Below are positions 6,119 through 10,766 of a DNA stretch of 10,766 bases, piece after piece (position 1 is the first letter of the stretch; each line of letters starts with the position of its first letter). The notes beneath the pieces are model-generated. The model did not search any database. It was not told where the DNA came from and was given only the letters and a program-made list of their open reading frames with translations. Source of the DNA: Firmicutes bacterium CAG:882. Its GTDB lineage: Bacteria > Bacillota > Clostridia > Lachnospirales > Lachnospiraceae. The stretch is taken from the NCBI GenBank assembly GCA_000435595.1, contig FR895374.1, forward strand, positions 1-10,766. Direction: 5' to 3'. The translations under genes and the position numbers were made by a program.

Positions 6119-6541
6119 TTAGTCTATATTCCAATAAGCACTGGGATCTCCATCAAATATTGTATCTATATCATCGTCGGAATATCCCATTTCATCTTGA
6201 GCATAGGAACCTGCATACCTCCCAAAGGTGTCTTGATTACTATATATATAATCTCTTGCTCCAATTTCTACTTCATCATATATCTCATCATCAAAATCTG
6301 CTTGACGTTGTTCACAAGCATATTCAAAATCTGAGGATATTTTAAAATCTGGATATACTGTTTTTATCTGTTCAATAACTTCATCAGAGATTATAAAATG
6401 CCTACCATCACATTGGTATACACACCATTCGACATACGAAGGATTTATATCTAAGACATCAGCCAAAGATAATCCCTCATATTGACCAAAGTTATAGAGG
6501 TCTTCAATGGAATTAAAAATACTACAAGGTTTACTCATCAC
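6119..6541 (-). CDS. Cargo protein with ExoX-like C-terminal-type motif and acidic tail
   Basis: A 140-aa protein. Residues about 12-45 read IEDLYNFGQYEGLSLADVLD, then NPSYVEWCV. This matches the stand-alone module seen at the end of exonuclease X-like proteins (FGKYKG, then 'PSY.RWC'), a likely nucleic-acid-associated fold without nuclease residues. From about residue 72 on the chain is very acidic (FDDEIYDEVEIGARD, then DDDIDTIFDGD), which could mimic DNA or bind a basic partner. It overlaps the 195-aa gene by 11 nt and shares its promoter. Base composition is visibly more AT-rich than the phage genes on both sides. There is no signal or membrane segment. The module assignment is from motif recall; the function is unknown. 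Confidence 0.7.
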   Translation of the reverse strand: MMSKPCSIFNSIEDLYNFGQYEGLSLADVLDINPSYVEWCVYQCDGRHFIISDEVIEQIKTVYPDFKISSDFEYACEQRQADFDDEIYDEVEIGARDYIYSNQDTFGRYAGSYAQDEMGYSDDDIDTIFDGDPSAYWNID

Positions 6542-7118
6542 ACTCAGTAAAACGTATTATCTCTACATCTTGTGGATCATAAACCTCATATAGAAGCAGT
6601 CCATTGTCTTTCGACAGTCTTCTTGTTATAACAGCAAAAGAATTTCCTATTCCTTTAAGTTTAGAAGATGAAGTGAACAAATACTCATCTTCGTTCGGAA
6701 AATAGAAAGGTTCTTTATCTACTATTCTAATTCCATCTACTTGATTGATATAAGGGCTTGGCTTCTCGTTTTTGAAAGAAGATAGATATGATTTTATACG
6801 TGATTCTGCAGAGAGATTTAATAGTCGCGGAACATACAATAGGTAGATAGGGTATTTTTCTTCTGCAATTGAAAGTGCTTTAAACAGAGGGGCACGATAA
6901 ATATTGCCTTCAATTGAAAATATTATTCTATTACCTATAATATTTGCAGGTCCTAAAGGAGGACAGGTAGGTGTTTTCTCCAAACCAATACTGGAGAAAG
7001 TATCATCATGATATGGCACAAACCCGTAGATTTCCGCGAGTCCTTCAACCGGTAATTTGATTCGAGAACCCGAATTAATCGTTTTGCCTTGTTTTAGGGC
7101 TTCTATGATACTCGGCAT
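6531..7118 (-). CDS. Cargo protein of unknown function (195 aa)
   Basis: A 195-aa soluble protein with no family I recognise. It begins MPSIIEALKQGKTINSGSRIKLPVE and has a likely strand-rich middle (NIIGNRIIFSIEGNIYRAPLF), a helix with KALSIAEEKYPIYLLYVPRLL, and ends in YDPQDVEIIRFTECDE. No transmembrane segment, zinc motif or nuclease motif is visible. It is the first gene of a two-gene AT-rich unit with a typical Bacteroidetes promoter, placed between phage structural genes that use a different promoter type. This arrangement is typical of lysogenic conversion or defence 'moron' genes. Whether it is a toxin, immunity protein or exclusion factor cannot be read from the sequence. Confidence 0.7.
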   Translation of the reverse strand: MPSIIEALKQGKTINSGSRIKLPVEGLAEIYGFVPYHDDTFSSIGLEKTPTCPPLGPANIIGNRIIFSIEGNIYRAPLFKALSIAEEKYPIYLLYVPRLLNLSAESRIKSYLSSFKNEKPSPYINQVDGIRIVDKEPFYFPNEDEYLFTSSSKLKGIGNSFAVITRRLSKDNGLLLYEVYDPQDVEIIRFTECDE

Positions 7119-7172
7119 AACAATGCAGTTTAGAAACTTGAATAAATAATTTATGATTCAATTAACTATCTG

Positions 7173-7203
7173 CAAAGGTACGCATTTTCAGCGATATATC
7201 AAA
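7173..7203 (-). promoter_or_regulatory. Host-type promoter of the cargo operon
   Basis: On the minus strand TTTG (7203-7200), 19 nt, then TACCTTTG (7180-7173): an excellent match to the Bacteroidetes housekeeping consensus TTTG-N19-21-TAnnTTTG. The -33 box overlaps the stop of the 77-aa gene. The leader to the cargo start is about 45-50 nt. It lacks the TGTCTTTT block of the phage promoters. Confidence 0.85.
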
Positions 7204-7432
7204 GAAATACCTCCAAGTCGTTCACGCGGAAGATACAGCAGTCGCGTATCTTGCGGCACTCGCCGGAGGAAAGTATCTTAACGTTCCTCCAGCCGCCGTA
7301 AAAATTGTATCGCAGGGAGATACAATTTCGGAGTTCCAGAATAGAGCCGTCGGATTTCCAAACGGAAATATCGACGGGGTCGCCGGAGTTGAGCATGGTG
7401 CGGGCGGTAGATATGTGTATCGAGCGAGCCAT
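7199..7432 (-). CDS. Small phage protein of unknown function (77 aa)
   Basis: A 77-aa protein, MARSIHISTARTMLNSGDPV..., that starts 3 nt after the stop of the 370-aa gene and so is its operon partner. It contains several probable strands (VDISVWKSDGSILELRN, WRNVKILSSG) and a CRKIRDCCIFRV stretch with three cysteines. The size and sequence style resemble small conserved proteins next to structural genes in Bacteroidales prophages. I do not recognise a domain. The host-type promoter for the cargo begins within its last codon, so the cargo was placed exactly after this gene without damaging it. Confidence 0.75.
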   Translation of the reverse strand: MARSIHISTARTMLNSGDPVDISVWKSDGSILELRNCISLRYNFYGGWRNVKILSSGECRKIRDCCIFRVNDLEVFL

Positions 7433-7435
7433 TGG

Positions 7436-8548
7436 TTACGAGTAAATCGGGTTGAAAGGAGAAGTAAAGATGCCCGGTGAAGCAGGGAGCTGAACGATTG
7501 GGCGGTTGTTGGCATACCGCCATTTGAACTTTACGGAGTTCGGTTTCTCGTCACCGTCCTGCATTTCGCAGGTACATTCGGTGATGAGGATAGGCACAAT
7601 CACAAGAGGGTCTTCGGGATTGGTTGCGTCCGGCTCTATTCTGAATACATCGTGCGAGGAAAAGAGTTGGTCTATCCACTCGGCTTCATCGGAGGTCAGC
7701 GGTTGCGCCTGAACTTCGTAGGTCTTTTCTGTAGTTTGGTTGTAGAAGCGAGAGGTGCCGTTGATAACGGCGAGCGAGCGGTCTACATCCGTCTTGGAGG
7801 TCGTTACCTGTGGTAATGCCGCCCAGTCCCAAACGTTGAAGCAGTTGCGGAAGTAGAATGTCTCGCGCTCATCGAGTGAGGGGTCAACGAAGAATGTAAT
7901 GGAGCGTTGACCGACACGGACACAGAACATGACGAGTTCGATTTCTGAGGGGCGGACAAGTGCGAACCCTGCCGCATCAGCAACAATCGCGCTTTGGGCG
8001 ATGTTGATTTGCACCACTCCCGATGAGGTGGCGGTCTTGCCGGAATCCATATAATATTCGTGTTTGTATATCGCCTCACTTCCGTATTTACGGAAAGTGT
8101 GTGCGACAGTATAGGCGATGCTTTCTCCCTTTTCGGCATAGAAGAAAAGGGAGATTGTGGAGTTGGGTGTAACTCTGCGGACGGAAAGAGTAGTCAGAAA
8201 ATTCTCTTTGAGGAAGATCGATACATCGGCATTGGCGGTGAATCGGTCGCAATAGAGAACGTGGATAACCCACGAGTCGGCTTTATTGTCGACGGTATCG
8301 GAGAATGCACGGAGTGTAAAGTCGGCGGTGGCAGAGTTTGATATACGCATATTGTCCTCGATGAGCGTACCGAGGTCGTATAGTTTCACCCTGCCGGCAT
8401 GGGCATAGTATCGCTCGGAAAGCAGTACGACATTGCCAAAGGCGGTGAGCGTGACATCGACGTATGTACCGTCGACATCTATATCAACATCTCCGATAGC
8501 CGACGACAGGAGCATTTCTTGTGGTTTATATGTAATTCGGTGTGCCAT
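7436..8548 (-). CDS. Phage structural (tail-associated) protein, 370 aa
   Basis: A 370-aa, mostly strand-rich protein without signal peptide or membrane segments. Repeated beta-type stretches (VDVTLTAFGNVVLLSERYY, DFTLRAFSDTV, WVIHVLYCDRF, VSIFLKENFLTTLSVRR) cover residues 25-200. The C-terminal part has RFYNQTTEKTYEVQAQPLTS, then a helix EAEWIDQLFSS and a strand DPLVIVPILITECTCEM, a layout I associate with baseplate or distal-tail proteins of Bacteroidales phages. That association is a judgement, not a match. The gene has its own promoter, and the predicted transcription start lies at or within a few bases of the ATG, so the mRNA may be leaderless. The 77-aa gene follows directly. Confidence 0.65.
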   Translation of the reverse strand: MAHRITYKPQEMLLSSAIGDVDIDVDGTYVDVTLTAFGNVVLLSERYYAHAGRVKLYDLGTLIEDNMRISNSATADFTLRAFSDTVDNKADSWVIHVLYCDRFTANADVSIFLKENFLTTLSVRRVTPNSTISLFFYAEKGESIAYTVAHTFRKYGSEAIYKHEYYMDSGKTATSSGVVQINIAQSAIVADAAGFALVRPSEIELVMFCVRVGQRSITFFVDPSLDERETFYFRNCFNVWDWAALPQVTTSKTDVDRSLAVINGTSRFYNQTTEKTYEVQAQPLTSDEAEWIDQLFSSHDVFRIEPDATNPEDPLVIVPILITECTCEMQDGDEKPNSVKFKWRYANNRPIVQLPASPGIFTSPFNPIYS

Positions 8549-8560
8549 ACCGCAAAATTA
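8533..8560 (-). promoter_or_regulatory. Interrupted inverted repeat around the start of the 370-aa gene
   Basis: TAATTCGGT (8533-8541) pairs with ACCG (8549-8552) plus AATTA (8556-8560), with a 3-nt bulge. The ATG at 8548-8546 lies in the loop and the -7 box in the outer arm. It is weaker than the portal and tail palindromes but has the same relation between promoter and start codon. Confidence 0.4.
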
Positions 8561-8588
8561 CCCTTGTAATTTGAATGGATAAAAGACA
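8553..8588 (-). promoter_or_regulatory. Promoter of the 370-aa gene (shared phage element)
   Basis: On the minus strand TGTCTTTT (8588-8581), 20 nt, then TAATTTTG (8560-8553), only 4 nt before the ATG. Spacing and the TGTCTTTT block equal those of the portal and tail promoters. A small palindrome, CAAATTAC/GTAATTTTG, also overlaps the -7 box. Confidence 0.75.
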
Positions 8589-8593
8589 GTAAA

Positions 8594-8621
8594 AGCGGTC
8601 AACCCCGGAGGGTCAACCGCT
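8594..8621 (-). terminator. Rho-independent terminator after the 84-aa gene
   Basis: AGCGGT..ACCC (8594-8605) pairs with GGGT..ACCGCT (8610-8621) around a short GC loop, with a 2-nt mismatch in the stem. On the minus strand it is followed by TTTT and further T-rich sequence. It separates the small-gene unit from the promoter of the 370-aa gene. Confidence 0.75.
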
Positions 8622-8641
8622 GAATGGAGCGTTTGGAGAAG

Positions 8642-8896
8642 TTATTTCTCCAAATGGTCGGGAACGAAGTCGGGAGCATCGGGGTTGATGCCGCGCTCGA
8701 TGTACTTCTTGCGAAGTGCATTGTAGCTCTGAACGACTATCTGATTGATGATGCGAAAGTGCAGGTCTTCAATCAGGAGAGCCAACTGCTCGCTGTGGCT
8801 CGGAAACTGTGTGCCAAAGGCGTAGTTGATTGTACGCGCTGCATCGAGGATAACTTGCAACTCTTGTTCGGTAAATTTGTTGTAGTTGATTTCCAT
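8642..8896 (-). CDS. Small accessory protein (84 aa)
   Basis: An 84-aa soluble, probably all-helical protein: helices at about 8-28 (EQELQVILDAARTINYAFG), 33-58 (HSEQLALLIEDLHFRIINQI) and 59-68, ending in GINPDAPDFVPDHLEK. I do not recognise a family. It is the last gene of the 98-67-84 aa unit, 10 nt after the 67-aa gene, with a terminator 21 nt beyond its stop. A decayed copy of its C-terminal half lies on the opposite strand at about 10226-10353 (RKKYIERGINPDAP aligned with EKY, ER and VNSDVA), which shows the block is an old, duplicated unit. Confidence 0.75.
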   Translation of the reverse strand: MEINYNKFTEQELQVILDAARTINYAFGTQFPSHSEQLALLIEDLHFRIINQIVVQSYNALRKKYIERGINPDAPDFVPDHLEK

Positions 8897-8906
8897 TGTT
8901 TTGGAT

Positions 8907-9110
8907 TTATAGGGTGAAACATTCGTGATCTCTGTTGTCGATGTGGAGGATTGAGAGCGTGTAATTCTCGCAACCTTTGCAGTACTCGACTCTGATAAAG
9001 TCCTCGCCGTCGCGCCAACAGAACCATAGGGCTTTTCGCATTGCGTCCAAGTCGCTGTCCGCCATAAATCGGAATTTTCCTTGTTTTGTGTAGCAGGTAT
9101 ATTCGTACAT
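8907..9110 (-). CDS. Small accessory protein (67 aa)
   Basis: A 67-aa protein with strands YEYTCYTKQGKFRFMAD, a helix DSDLDAMRKALWFCWRDGE, then FIRVEYCKGCENYTLSILHID. The layout (strand, helix, strand) and the CKGC pair suggest a small compact domain, possibly metal-binding, but only one CxxC pair is present. No family is recognised. It lies between the 98-aa and 84-aa genes in one transcription unit and is preceded by the A-rich leader type (CACAATC-ATG) seen at its neighbours. A diverged copy of this reading frame is present on the plus strand at about 10081-10225. Confidence 0.75.
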   Translation of the reverse strand: MYEYTCYTKQGKFRFMADSDLDAMRKALWFCWRDGEDFIRVEYCKGCENYTLSILHIDNRDHECFTL

Positions 9111-9147
9111 GATTGTGAGAATTAGCGGTTTGACTTTCGGGAAGAAA

Positions 9148-9174
9148 GCGAGGGAGGCTTATGCCTCCTCTCGC
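9148..9174 (-). terminator. Hairpin at the stop of the 98-aa gene
   Basis: GCGAGGGAGGC (9148-9158) pairs with GCCTCC-T-CTCGC (9163-9174) with one bulged base and a TTAT loop that contains the stop codon. On the minus strand TTTCTTCC follows. The T run is short, so it may attenuate rather than stop transcription into the 67-aa gene. Confidence 0.55.
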
Positions 9175-9455
9175 GCTGCCTCGAACTGGAGGCGTTCATA
9201 GATGTTTTGGGAGATTGTTGCTCCGTAGCGAGCTTTGAGCAAGTGCATATAGCGCATGGCACTCTTGGCTGTCTTGCATCCGCAGCCTACATTGTCCTTG
9301 GGGGCAACGCCCTTGAAGTAGACGTACCAGCGGTTGAACTTGCGTTGAGCCACGATGAGCTTGGGAGTTGACGTTGTAGCCGGAGTAGTCTCGACGGCGG
9401 GAACTGCTGTTTGAGCTGTGATGTTCTCTGCGGATTTTTTAGTTTTCTTTGCCAT
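9159..9455 (-). CDS. Small basic accessory protein (98 aa)
   Basis: A 98-aa protein with a lysine-rich start (MAKKTKKSAEN), an Ala/Thr/Pro linker to about residue 31, and a compact C-terminal domain from KLIVAQRKFNRWYVYFKG to the end, containing GCGCKTAKSAMRYMHLLKARYG. The CGC cluster and basic helix suggest a nucleic-acid-associated protein, but I know no named family. It is the first gene of the 98-67-84 aa unit, preceded by the leader CTTCAAAATC-ATG, nearly identical to that of the 64-aa gene at the right end. A decayed full-length homologue lies in inverted orientation at 9787-10045. Confidence 0.75.
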   Translation of the reverse strand: MAKKTKKSAENITAQTAVPAVETTPATTSTPKLIVAQRKFNRWYVYFKGVAPKDNVGCGCKTAKSAMRYMHLLKARYGATISQNIYERLQFEAAREEA

Positions 9456-9557
9456 GATTTTGAAGTATTTGGGGTTTGAAATGTGAGCCGAGGCTCTTAA
9501 TTTTTACACTGCCAAATCAGGGGAAGCTGTTTGAGACCGAACAAAAATTTAATAGAG

Positions 9558-9678
9558 AATTTTAAGCCAAGTGAGAGCAGAACCTCAAGCTTGCTTGAAG
9601 GTTATGCCGAACGCCGCTAAAATGGCCGTTAGGCAATTTTAAGCGTGAGCGGCTAAAAATGAGGCTTGTACCATTTTT
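9558..9678. repeat. Repeat-rich gene-free segment (candidate regulatory, transfer or att region)
   Basis: Between the 98-aa gene and its decayed inverted copy there is no intact gene. This part holds a 10-bp direct repeat AATTTTAAGC (9558-9567 and 9635-9644), a 6-bp inverted repeat TCAAGC/GCTTGA with a 2-nt loop (9585-9598), GCCGCT/AGCGGC (about 9613-9653), and AAAAATG (9655-9661) facing CATTTTT (9672-9678). Such clustering is seen at operators, origins and transfer origins; nothing here decides which. Confidence 0.45.
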
Positions 9679-9743
9679 CGTAAAATTGTCGTGTAAATAG
9701 CGGAGCGGTTTTAGAGAGCCGGAGGGAAGTTGAGTTGGCGACC

Positions 9744-9751
9744 TAACTTTG
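9744..9751 (+). promoter_or_regulatory. Isolated TAACTTTG box before the decayed gene copy
   Basis: A perfect -7 box TAACTTTG lies about 36 nt before the decayed 98-aa copy, at the place matching TGATTTGG upstream of the intact 98-aa gene. No good -33 box is found at the proper distance. It may be a relic of the promoter of the duplicated unit. Confidence 0.35.
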
Positions 9752-9786
9752 CAGATGGAAAAATAGACCTCGGTTCACTCCCCAAA

Positions 9787-10045
9787 ACGGAAAAAGGCAA
9801 ATGGGAACTAACCGCAGGGAATAATCAGCCAAACTGCCCCGCTGTTGAGCGAGGCAATGACTCCGTACTCATTGTGGAGCAAGGTCGAGCGGTGGTTGCC
9901 ACGTCTTCAAGGGTGTAGCCGAATAATGTCGAGATGTGGGTGTGCCAAGAGTGAAGTGCGCCTGTTACATGCGCTCAAGGCGCGGTACGGAGAGACCCCG
10001 GAACGCGGAGGACGCTGTCAGTTTGAGGTCAGCAGAGGCGGTGCC
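9787..10045 (+). pseudogene. Decayed inverted copy of the 98-aa gene
   Basis: Read on the plus strand, this stretch aligns with the 98-aa gene from its start to its end. ACG stands where the ATG would be. CCGCAGGGAAT matches CCGCAGAGAAC, CTCATTGTGG matches CTCATCGTGG, and TCTTCAAGGGTGTAGCC matches ACTTCAAGGGCGTTGCC. In protein terms LIVEQ and VFKGVA appear in separate frames, then RCGCAKSEVRLLHALKARYG and QFE. At least one in-frame TAA and several indels break the frame, so it cannot make the protein. The homology continues upstream (CCTCGGTTCAC against CCTCGGCTCAC) and into the spacer to the next gene. Confidence 0.75.
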
Positions 10046-10080
10046 GCTGCGACTCCCGATTGTCAGACCGGCGAATGACG

Positions 10081-10225
10081 ATGAACTCCGTCTGACACAA
10101 AACAGTCATCAGGACTTAGCCGACAATGGAAGCAGTGCGATGTATCATTATTGTTGGCATGATAGCGAGGACGATAAGATGTTTCAGGGAAATACCACCA
10201 TATACTCTCGGTATAGGTTGATAAA
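10081..10225 (+). pseudogene. Decayed inverted copy of the 67-aa gene
   Basis: It follows the 98-aa relic in the same order as the intact genes. The spacer before it matches (CCCGATTGTCAGACCG against CCCGAAAGTCAAACCG), then ACACAAAACA is shared exactly, and ATGGAAGCAGTGCGA matches TTGGACGCAATGCGA. SAMYHYCWHDSEDD in one frame recalls KALWFCWRDGEDF of the intact protein, while MEAVR lies in another frame. Frameshifts and a gap in the late part show it is no longer functional. End coordinate approximate. Confidence 0.65.
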
Positions 10226-10353
10226 CTCAATACTATCCCTCCCGGAACAATGGCGAGAAATGCCGCGATCATCTTTTGAGAAGTACTGACCTTTGGAGCG
10301 TTGAGCGGTCAACTCGGATGTCGCGCGAGCGAACCTGCCCGGAACACGGAAGA
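10226..10353 (+). pseudogene. Remnant of the 84-aa gene (C-terminal half)
   Basis: Only the second half of the 84-aa gene is recognisable. INSI aligns with INQI, then EKY, ER and VNSDVA align with KKY, ER and INPDAP, with two in-frame stops (TGA) in the relic. The first half of the gene and the end of the 67-aa gene appear deleted. Alignment by eye; this is the weakest of the three relics, supported mainly by its place in the same gene order. Confidence 0.5.
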
Positions 10354-10445
10354 TGTGGAGGGCTTGACCGCGCCCCTCGGCTTAGAGGCGGTGCCGGAGA
10401 GCCGATAGATAAAGGAGAGCGTAGGAGAATGTGAGCAGAAAAAAA

Positions 10446-10464
10446 GTTGACCTGTCGGGTCAAC
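10446..10464 (-). terminator. Rho-independent terminator after the 64-aa gene
   Basis: GTTGACC (10446-10452) and GGTCAAC (10458-10464) form a perfect 7-bp stem with a 5-nt loop. On the minus strand seven T residues follow directly (10445-10439). It shares the GGTTGACC core with the terminator at 8594-8621. Confidence 0.85.
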
Positions 10465-10487
10465 CCTCTTTCCGTTGGGAGGTGGGA

Positions 10488-10682
10488 TTAGTATTCCCAG
10501 CAGCCTTGAACCATAGTATAGTCGGCGTCGGGCACCTGGTCTGCGGCTTTAGCCTGAGCTTCCTCGGAGGTGCGGGCTACTACATAAACGATTTCGCTTT
10601 CGCCGTTGAAGGTGATAACCTCTACTTGATATTCTTTGAGGCGGCGGTTTTTGTCGAGTGAGATGCAGCTAACGTATGTCAT
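10488..10682 (-). CDS. Small accessory protein (64 aa)
   Basis: A 64-aa protein, MTYVSCISLDKNRRLKEYQ..., with two or three strands (VSCISLDKN, YQVEVITFNGESEIVYVVA) and a helix TSEEAQAKAADQV, ending in MVQGCWEY. The frame is open 16 codons further upstream, but the ATG at 10682 is preferred because it follows ATTCAAAATC, almost the same leader as the 98-aa gene, and because the extension would run through a hairpin. The strand-helix plan and size resemble small regulatory or modulator domains; no family is recognised. It has its own terminator 24 nt after the stop. Confidence 0.75.
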   Translation of the reverse strand: MTYVSCISLDKNRRLKEYQVEVITFNGESEIVYVVARTSEEAQAKAADQVPDADYTMVQGCWEY

Positions 10683-10705
10683 GATTTTGAATGGAGAGAC
10701 CGGAG

Positions 10706-10722
10706 CATGCTGGGACAGCATG
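10706..10722. promoter_or_regulatory. Perfect 7-bp palindrome upstream of the 64-aa gene
   Basis: CATGCTG (10706-10712) and CAGCATG (10716-10722) are complementary around a 3-nt centre, about 24 nt upstream of the 64-aa start. It could be an operator or a leader hairpin. Confidence 0.4.
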
Positions 10723-10766
10723 GGAGGCATAAAACAGTGCCGAAATCTGCATTTTAGAGCCGGAAG

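Noticed and set aside
9730..9918. Plus-strand ORF with TTG start (62 codons) in the 1-kb gap
   Set aside because: It is one open piece of the decayed 98-aa gene copy (LIVEQ region), and the homology moves to other frames beyond it, so I treat it as part of the pseudogene.
9159..10045. Diversity-generating retroelement (template and variable repeat) formed by the 98-aa gene and its copy
   Set aside because: Differences include indels and all substitution types, not changes limited to adenines, and no reverse transcriptase is present.
10063..10272. Minus-strand ORF (69 codons) in the 1-kb gap
   Set aside because: It runs antisense through the relic of the 67-aa gene, with no promoter, and has no features of a real protein.

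Overview
The window looks like part of a Bacteroidales (Bacteroides/Alistipes-like) prophage or phage-derived element. Three things point there. The promoters match the Bacteroidetes pattern, with a -7 box TAnnTTTG and a T-rich -33 box and no E. coli-type -10. The lipoprotein has a simple lipobox. The structural proteins resemble families I know from Bacteroides prophages. All intact genes lie on the minus strand, so the window is best read from right to left.

Right end (10766-8594): a run of short accessory proteins (64, 98, 67 and 84 aa) with hairpin terminators. Between the 64-aa gene and the 98-aa gene is about 1 kb with no intact gene. Its plus strand from about 9740 to 10355 is a decayed, inverted copy of the 98-67-84 aa block. 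The homology runs through upstream and intergenic DNA, with frameshifts, stops and an internal deletion.

Middle (8588-4686): a phage transcription unit with a 370-aa structural-type protein and a 77-aa protein. It is followed by an AT-rich two-gene cargo (195 and 140 aa) with its own host-like promoter, which looks like a 'moron' inserted between phage genes. Then come a portal protein and the head-tail genes: a DUF6712-like 278-aa protein, 249 aa, 169 aa and an HK97-gp10-like 144 aa, with short gaps or overlaps.

Left end (2154-1): a 336-aa tail/fibre-type protein with its own promoter, a structured spacer with three related hairpins and a 39-nt repeat, then a lysis cassette. The cassette is a two-helix holin-like protein, a T7-lysozyme-type amidase and a small lipoprotein, with overlapping reading frames.

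The most interesting signal is regulatory. Three phage units (370 aa, portal, tail protein) share an element TGTCTTTT-N20-TA(A)nTTTG just upstream of the start codon. For portal and tail the -7 box sits in one arm of a perfect palindrome and the start codon in the other, with the predicted transcription start in the loop. Read-through RNA would fold and hide the AUG, whereas RNA started at the local promoter lacks the 5' arm. This resembles the known control of T4 gene e. No terminase, major capsid protein, integrase or repressor is present in the window.
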